Shown here in pieces: positions 53,880 to 63,093 of a stretch of 64,000 nucleotides of DNA. The position numbers were made by a program, and so were the translations under genes. The DNA lies in assembly GCF_001306455.1 (NCBI RefSeq), contig NZ_LGTQ01000006.1, positions 682,001 to 746,000 of the forward strand, read 5' to 3'. Source of the DNA: Jiulongibacter sediminis. Its GTDB lineage: Bacteria; Bacteroidota; Bacteroidia; Cytophagales; Spirosomataceae. Position 1 is the first letter of the stretch; each line of letters begins with the position of its first letter. The notes under the pieces were generated by a model, which worked only from the letters and a program-made list of their open reading frames with translations, made no database searches and was not told where the DNA came from.

Positions 53880-55246
53880 CAAAACCAATAGATATTTTTT
53901 GCGAAATTCCGTGCTTAACTGAACAATCAAAACAGTTAGGTGGAGTTGCATTGCAAAAAAAGTGGTTCAAGTCAGCAGACAAAAGAATTATTGGTCAATA
54001 CCTCCAAAAATTTATTGATTACAACTCTGAGCAATTTAAATTTCTAGGTGTTCAACCATATATAATTGGTTCAGACCAAAGCACAGCACTAGCATTCCGT
54101 TCTTCTGGTTTTATTGGCTCTATTCCTTTGAGAGCTTCGGACACTGGAAAACAAATTGGTGATTTTGTAGTTGTGCCTCGGTTCACCGGACGAGATAGAT
54201 TCGAGGACTATATTGAAATTTTAAACCTACTTGGAACCGAAATTAGTCCAGAGGTAATTGACAGTTTACCATTAGCATCAGGTAAGAATTTCAGACCTCC
54301 TCTGTATTTAGAGGCTGTAAAATTTATTGCAGCTCTTGAAAAATTGACAATGAGACCGTGGAGAAAGTTTGACAATATTGAAAAAGTCTCAAGCCAGCCT
54401 ACTGGTCAAATAAATTGGACGAAATATTTAAACAACGAATTCAAAGTAGAAAATAGATTGAAATTTCCAGCAAGAACAAATGTGTTGAGTGAATTTCATT
54501 CCGAGTATTCGGAAATTAGATATGTCTTTGACTTATGTAGAAATGAACTACTTTCAGCCAACACACCACAGAGAATTAAGAACACTCTGCGAACAAAATT
54601 GAGTTTCCTTGAAGAACGTTTATATCATCATAAACCAAAAGCAACCAATAAAATCACAATCCGATTTTCCGATAGTCCGACCGTTAAAGCTTGCAAGGAA
54701 CAAGCCAATAAGATTTTAAACTTTAACCTTGTAGACAGTACCGCTTGGCGGGTAGACTTTTCAGATGTATTCGAGAAATTCATTCAACGTATTTTCAAAG
54801 AAGCTGCAAAAGAGACCGGAGGACGGCTTTATTCAAACTTTAAGTTTCATTCTAGGACATCGAAGCATTACTCCTGGGAACTCAAACACATCGAGCCAGA
54901 CGCTATCTTTCAAAAAGAAAATTTTCTGGTCTTTATTGACGCCAAATACAAATCGAATTTATATAACAAGTTTGACCAAAGTGAAGTCCTTAAAGAAGAC
55001 CATAGACATGACTTACATCAAATAATGGCCTACTCTTCATTCAGTAAGACAGATTCTAAATTTGGTTTTCTGTGTTACCCTTCAGACCAAATTGAATTAA
55101 AAAGAATTCAATACAAAAACAGAATAAACGAAGCGACAAACACAATATTAATTTTAGGAGTGCCATTAAAGAAGGACTGCATCAACGAGTCAAAACGGAT
55201 GTTGACAAATGAACTTAACGAAATTGAAAAAACAATAAATGCTTAG
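53876..55246 (+). CDS. mcrC: McrC-like endonuclease subunit
   Basis: 456 residues of the McrC family. The nuclease centre is in the C-terminal third: Asp342 in HIEPDAIF and Asp355-Ala-Lys357 in LVFIDAKYKSN, a PD-(D/E)xK arrangement, so the active site looks intact. The N-terminal part (about 1-250) is the domain that contacts McrB. It begins in the stop of mcrB (ATGA), which secures joint synthesis. Same A+T-rich composition. Spacing to nagA is 56 bases. Confidence 0.92.
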   Translation: MTKPIDIFCEIPCLTEQSKQLGGVALQKKWFKSADKRIIGQYLQKFIDYNSEQFKFLGVQPYIIGSDQSTALAFRSSGFIGSIPLRASDTGKQIGDFVVVPRFTGRDRFEDYIEILNLLGTEISPEVIDSLPLASGKNFRPPLYLEAVKFIAALEKLTMRPWRKFDNIEKVSSQPTGQINWTKYLNNEFKVENRLKFPARTNVLSEFHSEYSEIRYVFDLCRNELLSANTPQRIKNTLRTKLSFLEERLYHHKPKATNKITIRFSDSPTVKACKEQANKILNFNLVDSTAWRVDFSDVFEKFIQRIFKEAAKETGGRLYSNFKFHSRTSKHYSWELKHIEPDAIFQKENFLVFIDAKYKSNLYNKFDQSEVLKEDHRHDLHQIMAYSSFSKTDSKFGFLCYPSDQIELKRIQYKNRINEATNTILILGVPLKKDCINESKRMLTNELNEIEKTINA

Positions 55247-55302
55247 CCTGAATGGCTTGAGCTATCATTTATTTCCTTTTTAAAAAGAGTATCTAAGTTT
55301 TT

Positions 55303-56490
55303 ATGCACCCCAAAACCCTCCTAAAAAACGGCAAAATCATCACTCCAAATCAGATTCTGGAGCATGGGTTTATTTTGGTGGAGAATGGAAAAATTACGGC
55401 GGTGGTGGCAGGAAATCCGGAGATTTCGGATGTTGAAATTATTGATGTCAAAGGACAGTACATTTCTCCAGGTTTTATCGACATTCATTTGCATGGTGGT
55501 GGAGGTTTTGACTTTATGGATGGCACCGTGGAGGCATTTCTGGGGATTGCAGAAACACACGCACGCTACGGCACCACGGCCATGTTGCCCACTACGCTCA
55601 CCTGCGAAAAGGAGGATTTGATCCAGACTCTCGAAGCCTATCAAGCCGCTGATAAAATTAACAATAAAGGTGCTCAGTTTATCGGGATGCACCTGGAAGG
55701 ACCATATTTTGCTATGAGTCAGCGGGGAGCACAAGACCCCAAATTCATCAAAAATCCTGATCCCAAGGAATATAACGAGATCATTGCCAATTACCCTTTT
55801 ATCAAGCGATGGAGTGCTGCCCCCGAGCTGCCCGGTGCCATTGAATTCGGGAAAACGCTGGTGAAAAATGGCATTCTGGCAGCCATAGCACACACCGATG
55901 CCATCTATGAAGAAGCTCTGGAAGCCTGGGAAAACGGCTACTCGCTGGCTACGCATTTTTACTCGGCCATGTCAGGCGTAAGTCGCCGGAATGCCTACCG
56001 CTACGCCGGGGTGGTGGAAGCTGCCTACCTCATTGACGACATGGACGTAGAAATCATCGCCGACGGCGTGCATTTACCGTCACCGCTGCTGCAGCTCATC
56101 CATAAAATAAAAGGCCCCGCCAAAACCGTTCTCATCACCGATGCCATGCGTGCCGCCGCGATGCCTGAAGGCGAATCTGTGCTGGGATCTTATAAAAATG
56201 GCACTCGTGTGATCGTGGAAGATGGTGTGGCCAAAATGCCCGAAAGAACGGCATTTGCCGGCAGCGTAGCCACTTTTGACCGGCTCATTCGCACCATGCT
56301 CACCATGGGAAAAGTTTCGCTTCAGGAAGCCATTCAAATGGCCAGCCTTACTCCGGCACGGATCATGAAAATGGATGATCGGAAGGGGTCTATTGCTGTT
56401 GGCAGGGATGCTGATTTGGTGGTTTTTGATGAGGGGATTGATGTAAAGCTTACGATGGTGGGTGGGAGAATTGTATTTCAGGGAAAATGA
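55303..56490 (+). CDS. nagA: N-acetylglucosamine-6-phosphate deacetylase
   Basis: 395 residues of the amidohydrolase family, a metal enzyme making glucosamine 6-phosphate for NagB. Motifs: GFIDIHLHGGGGFDFMDG (metal His pair), LEGPYFAMSQRGAQDP (metal Glu), IAHTDAIYEEALEAWENGYSLATHFYSAM (second and third metal His), ADGVHLPSPLLQL and the catalytic Asp in VLITDAMRAA. The N-terminal KTLLKNGKIITP strand and the C-terminal sandwich are present. It is separated from nagB by the restriction genes. Confidence 0.95.
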   Translation: MHPKTLLKNGKIITPNQILEHGFILVENGKITAVVAGNPEISDVEIIDVKGQYISPGFIDIHLHGGGGFDFMDGTVEAFLGIAETHARYGTTAMLPTTLTCEKEDLIQTLEAYQAADKINNKGAQFIGMHLEGPYFAMSQRGAQDPKFIKNPDPKEYNEIIANYPFIKRWSAAPELPGAIEFGKTLVKNGILAAIAHTDAIYEEALEAWENGYSLATHFYSAMSGVSRRNAYRYAGVVEAAYLIDDMDVEIIADGVHLPSPLLQLIHKIKGPAKTVLITDAMRAAAMPEGESVLGSYKNGTRVIVEDGVAKMPERTAFAGSVATFDRLIRTMLTMGKVSLQEAIQMASLTPARIMKMDDRKGSIAVGRDADLVVFDEGIDVKLTMVGGRIVFQGK

Positions 56491-56781
56491 AAATTCTTCT
56501 GATTCGGTCAAATGAAAGAAAGTGATCACTTTTTCCACTTCTTCTCGGCTGTCCTGGCCGGACGGGCAATACTTTTTTTCGAAAAAAAAGTATTCAAAAA
56601 ACATTGCCAAAATAAACTTGTACAGTCAAGTGTTCAGTTGACTTATATTTTCGGGACAGCTTTTGCCTTATGAACACTTGCCAGTACTTCAAACAGTACT
56701 TTGGCTCAACGGATGTTCATTACTATTATTCGTGTTCTCACGTACATTTAAAATGAGCCATTTGGCTCAGCCTTTTGCGTA
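56491..56781. other. Convergent spacer after nagA with palindromes
   Basis: No gene. Contains: a palindrome AAAGTGATCACTTT (56519-56532) followed by TTT, a possible weak nagA terminator; a long T/A hairpin AATACTTTTTTTC/GAAAAAAAAGTATT (56568-56594) enclosed by GGCAAT/ATTGCC; a direct repeat CAGTACTT about 56691-56710; and TGAGCCATTTGGCTCA (56754-56769), which on the minus strand is followed by TTTT and may end the oxidoreductase gene. Confidence 0.55.
56568..56608. repeat. T/A-rich dispersed palindrome
   Basis: A 12-bp stem of AATACTTTTTTT with AAAAAAAGTATT, followed by CAAAAAAC, all framed by GGCAAT (56565-56570) and ATTGCC (56603-56608). Similar TACTTTTTTTCG-type palindromes are widely repeated in Bacteroidota genomes, as far as I recall; copies beyond this one are not in the window. 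Confidence 0.5.
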
Positions 56782-57774
56782 CTAGAGCATAATTTCTGCT
56801 CCGCCTTTTCTTTTGCTTTCGTCGGCGGCTTCCATGAAGGCACAGATTTCCAGAGTTTCGTTTTTGTCTACGGGGGTTATGCCGGTTTCGAAGAAATTGA
56901 TCACTTCCACCAGGAGTGGATCATAACCATTGTAGGGACCCAGATGTTCGATGCCGTTTTCACCGAAAGCCATGCCTCCGTAATCCTGTTTGCCGTTTTT
57001 GATGCCACGAAAAGTGCCTATCCGTCCGTCGTTCCAGGTGGCGGCGAATACTTCCTGATCTTCGCCGATGGTTCTCCGGACACTTTTACAGCCTGTACCC
57101 ATGACAGTAAAAAGCATTTCTACACCGTGAATGCCGTACCAGAACAGATCGGGGTGAGTTTTTTCAAATTTCATGGGACTATAGGTGTCGGCTCCGTTGA
57201 CTCTACCAAGTTTGCCGTTTTTGACCTCTTGAACATTCGAGGCATATCGCAAAGAGGAAGATGAAAATACGGGTACTTTGTATTTTTCCGCAGCCGCAAA
57301 AATGGCTTTGGCGTCTTTCAAAGAAGCAGCAATAGGCTTGTCAATAAATGTAGTTTTACCACTTTTGAAAACCTCCAGGGCCTGCTCCAAATGTCGGCGA
57401 CCATCGTTTGTTTCCAACATGACTACATCTACTTTAGTCAGCAGCTCGGCTATGGAATTAACTATTTCCACACCGTACTTTTTAACATCTTCAATATAGC
57501 CTGGAATCCGCTCGGTGCTGGAGAGAATGTCCAGACTGCCTTGCGGGTAAGCAGCAACCACTTTGTAGTTTTTAAATACTGCGTCGGCGTCCTCCTTATT
57601 CAGGGATTTTGTAAAGGCGACTGAATGCGATGTGTCCAAACCGATGATGCCGATTCTTTTGCCTACGACAACCGTATTATTCCTTCTACCGGCAAAGCTT
57701 TTTAGTGATGTAAACCCAAGTGTGGCGGTGGCCAAGGGGACTATGAAATCACGGCGTGTAAGTTTCTTTTTCAT
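56782..57774 (-). CDS. Gfo/Idh/MocA-family oxidoreductase, Tat-type leader
   Basis: 330 residues from ATG 57774. The leader KKKLTRRDFIVPLATATLGF has a twin-arginine motif. The Rossmann part reads GKRIGIIGLDTSHSVAFTKSL, with TTFIDKPIAASLKDAKAI in place of the EKP helix and FWYGIHGVEMLFTVMGTG in the C-terminal sandwich domain. The variant DKP and GLDTSHS indicate a subgroup distinct from the enzyme at 49145. Substrate is unknown. An ATG at 57930 in frame would add 52 residues overlapping the transporter gene and is rejected. It follows that transporter by seven bases. Confidence 0.88.
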   Translation of the reverse strand: MKKKLTRRDFIVPLATATLGFTSLKSFAGRRNNTVVVGKRIGIIGLDTSHSVAFTKSLNKEDADAVFKNYKVVAAYPQGSLDILSSTERIPGYIEDVKKYGVEIVNSIAELLTKVDVVMLETNDGRRHLEQALEVFKSGKTTFIDKPIAASLKDAKAIFAAAEKYKVPVFSSSSLRYASNVQEVKNGKLGRVNGADTYSPMKFEKTHPDLFWYGIHGVEMLFTVMGTGCKSVRRTIGEDQEVFAATWNDGRIGTFRGIKNGKQDYGGMAFGENGIEHLGPYNGYDPLLVEVINFFETGITPVDKNETLEICAFMEAADESKRKGGAEIML

Positions 57775-57781
57775 AATGGAA

Positions 57782-59098
57782 TTAAATGATTGACCATTTT
57801 CTGATCTGATGCCCTTTGAGGGCATAGAAAACCAGATAAACGTAACAGGGGAATAGTACCCAGTAGGCGGTTTTGAGATCGAAGATATCCGCAAAATAGC
57901 CGTAAAAAAGAGGTAGAATGGCATTGCCACAAAGCCCCATAATCAAAACCGAAGCCCCCAGCTTGGTGAACTTTCCAAGCCCATCAAGAGCCAGCGGCCA
58001 GATACCCGCCCAGATCAGGGAATTGGCCAGTCCCAGCAAAACCACAAACCAGATCGAAATATCAGCGGTGTGACCCATGAAATTTACTGGTCCGGAGGTG
58101 AAAACAATCAGTATCGTAAGGATTAGACCCAGCGACGTACAGATTCTGAGGGCGGTAACCTGTGAAATGTATTTCGGGATGCAAATAATACCCAGAATGT
58201 ATCCGCAAATGGTGGCTGCCAGCGTAAAAGATGGAAAAACTTTAGCCTCCATCAGTTGAATATTCATGCTGCCGGCATAGCCAATGATGGTGTCAATGGC
58301 GATCACCTGAGTACCCACATGAAGAAAAATGGCAACCGCTCCCAAAATGAGATGAGGAAATTGAAGAATGCTTGTTTTACCTGAGGTGCCACCTGCAACA
58401 GATTCATCTTCAGAATCGGTATCGATCTCGGGTAACGGAGAATAGCGTATGCCTAGTCCTAATAAAAACAAGACTATTCCAACCACAAGATAGGGCGTAA
58501 TCACCCGCTGAATAAGTTCGTCGAGGGCCGCATTTCTTTCAGGACCGCTCATGGAATCCAGACTTTGAAAGAGTTCACTGTCGGTGGCCCGTAAAATAAC
58601 TGCCGCAAAGACTAGCGGAGCCAATATGCCTGCCGCTTTATTGCAGATTCCCATAATACTGATTCGCTGTGCGGCCCGTTCTTTATCTCCGAGAATAGTA
58701 ATGTAGGGATTGGCCGCTGTCTGTAAAATGGCCAATCCTGCCCCAAGGGTAAACAGTCCAATGAGGAAAATGAGATAGGTTCGGCCGTATGCCGCCGGGA
58801 TGAAAATAAAGGCTCCTGCAGCCATAAGCCAGAAACCAACCATCATCCCTTTTTTAAAACCTACTTTTTTCAACAAATAGGAAGCTGGTACAGAGATCAG
58901 GAAATAAGAAATATAGAAGGCAAAAGCCACGAGATATGCCTGAAAATTGGTGAGTTCGCAGGCGATTTTGAAATAGGGGATAAGGATGGAATTGGCCCAG
59001 GAGACAAATCCAAAAATGAAGAACATCAGGCCAATGATAAAAATCGAAATGGTGGTGTCTCTCTTACTCAGCGAGCTGACAGATACGGCTTTTTCCAT
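57782..59098 (-). CDS. MFS sugar transporter (FucP-like)
   Basis: 438 residues with about 12 helices; ATG 59098 gives the proper N-terminus. Segments GLMFFIFGFVSWANSILIPYFKIACELTNFQAYLV and ILGDKERAAQRISIMGICNKAAGILAPLVF are typical of the FucP/GGP glucose-galactose and fucose proton symporters of Bacteroidota, and LALDGLGKFTKLGASVLIMGLCGNAILPLFYG is the matching C-terminal helix pair. Actual sugar is not determinable; the paired oxidoreductase suggests uptake of a sugar or sugar acid. Confidence 0.9.
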   Translation of the reverse strand: MEKAVSVSSLSKRDTTISIFIIGLMFFIFGFVSWANSILIPYFKIACELTNFQAYLVAFAFYISYFLISVPASYLLKKVGFKKGMMVGFWLMAAGAFIFIPAAYGRTYLIFLIGLFTLGAGLAILQTAANPYITILGDKERAAQRISIMGICNKAAGILAPLVFAAVILRATDSELFQSLDSMSGPERNAALDELIQRVITPYLVVGIVLFLLGLGIRYSPLPEIDTDSEDESVAGGTSGKTSILQFPHLILGAVAIFLHVGTQVIAIDTIIGYAGSMNIQLMEAKVFPSFTLAATICGYILGIICIPKYISQVTALRICTSLGLILTILIVFTSGPVNFMGHTADISIWFVVLLGLANSLIWAGIWPLALDGLGKFTKLGASVLIMGLCGNAILPLFYGYFADIFDLKTAYWVLFPCYVYLVFYALKGHQIRKWSII

Positions 59099-59239
59099 AG
59101 AGGTTAGGTTCAATAGGGCTTTGATAAGCAATATAAGTTTTTTAGAGGAAATTAAGCCGTTCCCTATTTCACAGATCATTGGCTTTTCTTCGAAATCAGG
59201 GAATCTGAGAACGAATGTCCGGAAAAAGAGGATTCCTTA

Positions 59240-62200
59240 TCAGTCCTTTCGTTCAAGAGCCGCTACCACTTTCAACGTGAAGCCGTTTTCATAAAAACTT
59301 CTGACTGAACCGTTAATTTTGGCCGCTCTGTTTTTCATATTGCTCATACCAAGGCCATCTGATGGGGTGGTGTACTTTTGTTGACCGTTATCTTTTATTA
59401 CAAGCTGAACATTTGAGTCACTTTTCTTTAGTTTTATTTTGACAGTATTTCCATCAGAATGCTTGAGAATATTCGTAACAGCTTCTTTAAGAATAAGATA
59501 TAGGTTTTGCCGCAGGATGGGATTGATGAATGATGCCTTATCAATTCCCTCGGTGATAAATTCATACCTGAAGCCTTTTTCAGGAAGGTTCTGTTCGGCA
59601 AAGGCCCGCATTCGGTCCAGAAGGTTTTCTACCTTGTCTTTTCTGGAGTCAATGGCCCATACGGTGTCACGCATCCGCTCCATGGCATCTCTGGCCATCT
59701 CACTGATTTTGTTCAGGCTTTCCACATCTACTGGTTTTACACCTAGCGACATTAGCTCAGATTTCATGGAGAGACCTGCAAGTAAAGAGCCTACATCATC
59801 ATGCAGGTCAGCAGAAATATTGGTCCGCATTTCTTCCGTGGCTCTGTATCTTTCAAGTTTCATAAAAACCCGATAGCGGATCCAGCCATAGATGGCAAGG
59901 AAGAAAAGACCCAAATAAAGTAGCCAGGCCCACCAGGTTTGGTACCAGGGTGGGCTTATCATAATATTGAATTCTTTAAGGTCAGACCACACCCCGTCAC
60001 CATTGGCAGCAGCATATAGAAGTGTATAATTTCCAGGACTAAGATTGGTATAAAAGACCTCACCCGAACTGCCGGAATTTAAAAAGTCATCGTCATAACC
60101 CTCCAGCTTGTATTTAAACTTGTTTAAGGCTGGTTCTTTATAGTGCAAGGCGTCAAACTTTAGTTTGAGTCGGTTTTGGTCATGCTTAAGTTCAAGAGAG
60201 TTTAACTGTGTAGTATAAAGGGTAGAATCAAAGGTTTGATTTTCAACTCTTTTTGCCGGGAAATTGACATACTGAAGCTGGGCCTGAGGGGATATCTCAT
60301 TATTCTTGTAAAGCTTCGGGTCAATGACACTAAGACCACTTTCACCTCCAAAAAATACTTTGCCGTAGGAGGACAAAACAGGAGCTGGTTTTGCAAAGCT
60401 ACCCTCGCTGAAATTATGATTAGCATACAGGGTAGTCTTGTTGTCTTTATACCTCAAAATGCCGTTTGAGCTCTGTATCCAAAACGTATTGGCAGGTTCT
60501 TCTACAATCCAATTGAAGTTTTCATCACTGTTTCTGTCTTCAAAAGTCAGGGGACTAAGGCTTAAGTTACCTTTATCCATCCTGAATATTTTGTTCGAGA
60601 AAATCCCCCAAAGATTACCGTTTTTGCCACGGTAGAGATAGCTTACCTTCTCTTGCTGTTGTTTAGAGTCGGCGATCCATTTGAGCTCATAATTTTTATA
60701 ACTCACTGTAGCCAACCCGAGATCAGTACCTACAAGAATACGCTTCTGCCCGGGGTCATCAAGCAAACACATAACCTGTATGAATTTTTTGGAGATGGGG
60801 TCTTGAGCGAGACTGAAAATATTACCAGTCTCACCAGTTTCAGGTTTAATGAAATGCAACCTCCTCCAGTTATCGATCTGCCATATGGTGCCCTGAGAGT
60901 CTTCCATCAGGCTTAAAGATCGTCTTAAGGAATTACCGACTGAATCGACCGGAATTCCATAACTGTACTCCTTTACTATTTTAGAGAGGTCTGGTGTAAG
61001 CTCAATACTTCTTGAAGAGCCGCCCGCCCAGATGTGCTTATTTTTTGTTTTTTTAATAGCATAATAGGCTCCCTGATCAGGAGAAACTTCTTTGATCTTG
61101 CCCTGAGGACTATATTGAAAAATACCTTTTTGAGTAGTTGCCAGAACACCTTCCGGGCCTTCAGCCAGGTCATAAACTGCAAGATTTTCGCCAAAGGCAA
61201 AATTCTTAAATTCATAAAAGGTGGAAGAGGCGGCCACAAGTTGATTCCCAGTAAGCCAATAATTTCCCTGACGATCGCGATGAACAGATGTGATCTTGTT
61301 CATCCCAATGGAGGAGTTTTCACGGGTAAACTGTTTGATGATTTTCTTTTTTCGAAGGTCAAACAGAAGAAGACCATGGTAGTTAGTGGCCATCCAAAGA
61401 AAATCGCCCTCTCGAAACAAGTCCCTAATAGCTACTTTGTAAGTAGAATTTATAAGTTTCTCAATTTCAAAGAAGTCAATAATTTGCTCATTTTCAGGAT
61501 CGAAGTGAACCAGGCCCCGTTCGAAATCCGAGATCCAGAAGGTTTTATCGTCATCTACCTCAATATCTGTTATCCAGTCATCCAGCAGATAGTTGAGAAA
61601 CTCAGGCCTGTCTCTTAAAAAATCAAAGGAGCCCTTTGAAGGGTCAAAACGGATTAGGCCGAATTTACGAGAACCTAGCCAGATCTGTCCTTTTTTATCT
61701 TTTCGGATAATCTCCATTCTCACCTTTTCTTTGTGAGGCCAGTCTTTTGTTCGTATTTTCTGGATGGGAAAAAGCTGGATTTCCCCTGTTTGTGTGTCCA
61801 GGTTTTGGATACCTCCATAGCCTCCAAGCCAGAGTGTTCCGTTTTCAGAAAGGGCTACATTCATTGGCCTTTCATTTGCCCAGCCATTCTCGAGCTGAGT
61901 AGAAACCGCCTCCATGATATCTTTTTGAGGATTATATTTGTTAAGATATCCACTGCCCGAAAAAATCCAAAAAGTGCCATTATGATCCTCAAAAAAGTAG
62001 TTTGGCCCTTCAAGACGAACCCCAGTTTCAAGATTATCAAAAAAGGGTTTGAAGTTTTGACCGTCAAATCGCATTATACCTTTGGCAGAGGATATCCAGA
62101 TATAACCATGACTATCTGCATAGGTATTATCTAAATCGGAGGAGATAAGTCCGTCTTTAGTATCAAAATTCTTAAAGTAAAGAAGGCTATCTATAGGTAA

Positions 62201-62332
62201 GCCTACCCGAGCCTTTTGACCTTTATTTACGGGCTGATCACTAGTTGATTTTTCTGAGCATGAAAATAAAGTCAGTGAAAGAAAACACAAGAGACCTATG
62301 ATATGTTGCCCTGGTTTATTTAACAGACCCAT
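59240..62332 (-). CDS. Sensor histidine kinase with Reg_prop propeller and Y_Y_Y domain
   Basis: 1030 residues. An N-terminal leader with lipobox-like LTLFSC, a large periplasmic region of two seven-bladed propellers (about 40-690; repeats such as DSHGYIWISSAKGIMRFDG, DHNGTFWIFSGSG, DDKTFWISDFERGLVHFDP), a Y_Y_Y domain (about 700-790), one membrane helix (about 803-819), HisKA_3 with His844 in ISADLHDDVGSLLAGLSM, and an HATPase_c with NILKHSDGNTV and DNGQQKY/GLGMSNMKNRA. No receiver domain, so it phosphorylates the separate response regulator, whose gene overlaps its start by 17 bases. In Bacteroidota such kinases often sense oligosaccharides; the ligand here is unknown. Confidence 0.92.
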   Translation of the reverse strand: MGLLNKPGQHIIGLLCFLSLTLFSCSEKSTSDQPVNKGQKARVGLPIDSLLYFKNFDTKDGLISSDLDNTYADSHGYIWISSAKGIMRFDGQNFKPFFDNLETGVRLEGPNYFFEDHNGTFWIFSGSGYLNKYNPQKDIMEAVSTQLENGWANERPMNVALSENGTLWLGGYGGIQNLDTQTGEIQLFPIQKIRTKDWPHKEKVRMEIIRKDKKGQIWLGSRKFGLIRFDPSKGSFDFLRDRPEFLNYLLDDWITDIEVDDDKTFWISDFERGLVHFDPENEQIIDFFEIEKLINSTYKVAIRDLFREGDFLWMATNYHGLLLFDLRKKKIIKQFTRENSSIGMNKITSVHRDRQGNYWLTGNQLVAASSTFYEFKNFAFGENLAVYDLAEGPEGVLATTQKGIFQYSPQGKIKEVSPDQGAYYAIKKTKNKHIWAGGSSRSIELTPDLSKIVKEYSYGIPVDSVGNSLRRSLSLMEDSQGTIWQIDNWRRLHFIKPETGETGNIFSLAQDPISKKFIQVMCLLDDPGQKRILVGTDLGLATVSYKNYELKWIADSKQQQEKVSYLYRGKNGNLWGIFSNKIFRMDKGNLSLSPLTFEDRNSDENFNWIVEEPANTFWIQSSNGILRYKDNKTTLYANHNFSEGSFAKPAPVLSSYGKVFFGGESGLSVIDPKLYKNNEISPQAQLQYVNFPAKRVENQTFDSTLYTTQLNSLELKHDQNRLKLKFDALHYKEPALNKFKYKLEGYDDDFLNSGSSGEVFYTNLSPGNYTLLYAAANGDGVWSDLKEFNIMISPPWYQTWWAWLLYLGLFFLAIYGWIRYRVFMKLERYRATEEMRTNISADLHDDVGSLLAGLSMKSELMSLGVKPVDVESLNKISEMARDAMERMRDTVWAIDSRKDKVENLLDRMRAFAEQNLPEKGFRYEFITEGIDKASFINPILRQNLYLILKEAVTNILKHSDGNTVKIKLKKSDSNVQLVIKDNGQQKYTTPSDGLGMSNMKNRAAKINGSVRSFYENGFTLKVVAALERKD

Positions 62333-62954
62333 TCATATACAGGTTAATAGCTTCCACTTTGTTTTTGACCTGCATGTTACGATACATTTTTTTGATATGC
62401 GAGCGTACCGTTTCTACCGAAATACTCATTTCGTTCGCTATTTCCTGATAGGTGCGACCCTCAGAAAGTGCTGATAAAACTTCGTATTGACGGGCAGGTA
62501 GCTCAAACTCCTCTTTTTTTCTTTTGCTCTGGGCAAAAAAACCAACAACCTCCCGGGCTACTGCAGGTGAAAGATAAGCTCCACCTTTTTGAACAATCTG
62601 AATCCCTTCCAAAATGGCTTTTAGCCCGGCTCTTTTTGAAATATAAGAAGTGGCACCCAGGCTTAGTGCCTTCAGGATTTTGTCTTCCTCTTCATAAGTG
62701 GAGAGCATAATGATATCAGGATCAGCAATTTGTTTTATCTCTGGAATGGCCTCCAGGCCTCCCAAACCAGGCAATCCGATGTCAAGCAGTAAAATATGAT
62801 TTGGTTGAAATTGATTTTTTGCCAGCTCTGCCAAATAGTCTTCTGCCCTGCCAAAACATTGAATGACTTCAATATCACTCTGAGCCTCAAGAAACATACG
62901 GACGCTCTCTCTCACAATGGCGTCATCGTCAATAATAATAACGGAGGTATACAT
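62316..62954 (-). CDS. NarL/LuxR-family response regulator
   Basis: 212 residues: a receiver domain (about 1-120) with acidic pocket DDD at 9-11 and phospho-acceptor Asp58 in HILLLDIGLPG, then a LuxR-type helix-turn-helix (about 145-210: LPARQYEVLSALSEGRTYQEIANEMSISVETVRSHIKKMYRNMQV). It is first in the pair with the sensor kinase at 59240; the two genes overlap, which fits a cognate two-component system. It probably controls genes near or elsewhere; nothing in the window identifies its target. Confidence 0.95.
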   Translation of the reverse strand: MYTSVIIIDDDAIVRESVRMFLEAQSDIEVIQCFGRAEDYLAELAKNQFQPNHILLLDIGLPGLGGLEAIPEIKQIADPDIIMLSTYEEEDKILKALSLGATSYISKRAGLKAILEGIQIVQKGGAYLSPAVAREVVGFFAQSKRKKEEFELPARQYEVLSALSEGRTYQEIANEMSISVETVRSHIKKMYRNMQVKNKVEAINLYMNGSVK

Positions 62955-63024
62955 GGACTATCATTCTTGTGCAATTGTCTAAAGATAATAGAAAACGCAT
63001 TTAAGGGTTACTCTGTCTACAAAA

Positions 63025-63044
63025 AATCACCCTATAGGGTGATT
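63025..63044. promoter_or_regulatory. 20-bp perfect palindrome between regulators
   Basis: AATCACCCTATAGGGTGATT is a perfect palindrome midway between the divergent starts of the response regulator (62954) and the LytTR gene (63094). It may be an operator serving both genes; it does not follow the direct-repeat layout usual for LytTR sites. There is no T-run of terminator type. Confidence 0.55.
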
Positions 63045-63093
63045 GACAGGTGGAGATGGATTGAGGAAATTTGAAATAATTAGCCCAACTACT

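Noticed and set aside
52391-55302. Insertion sequence or integrase boundaries around the McrBC pair
   Set aside because: No terminal inverted repeats, target duplications or integrase/transposase genes could be found at either side.
57775-57930. Longer start of the Tat-type oxidoreductase at 57930
   Set aside because: It would run back into the transporter gene and hide the twin-arginine leader, which begins at 57774.
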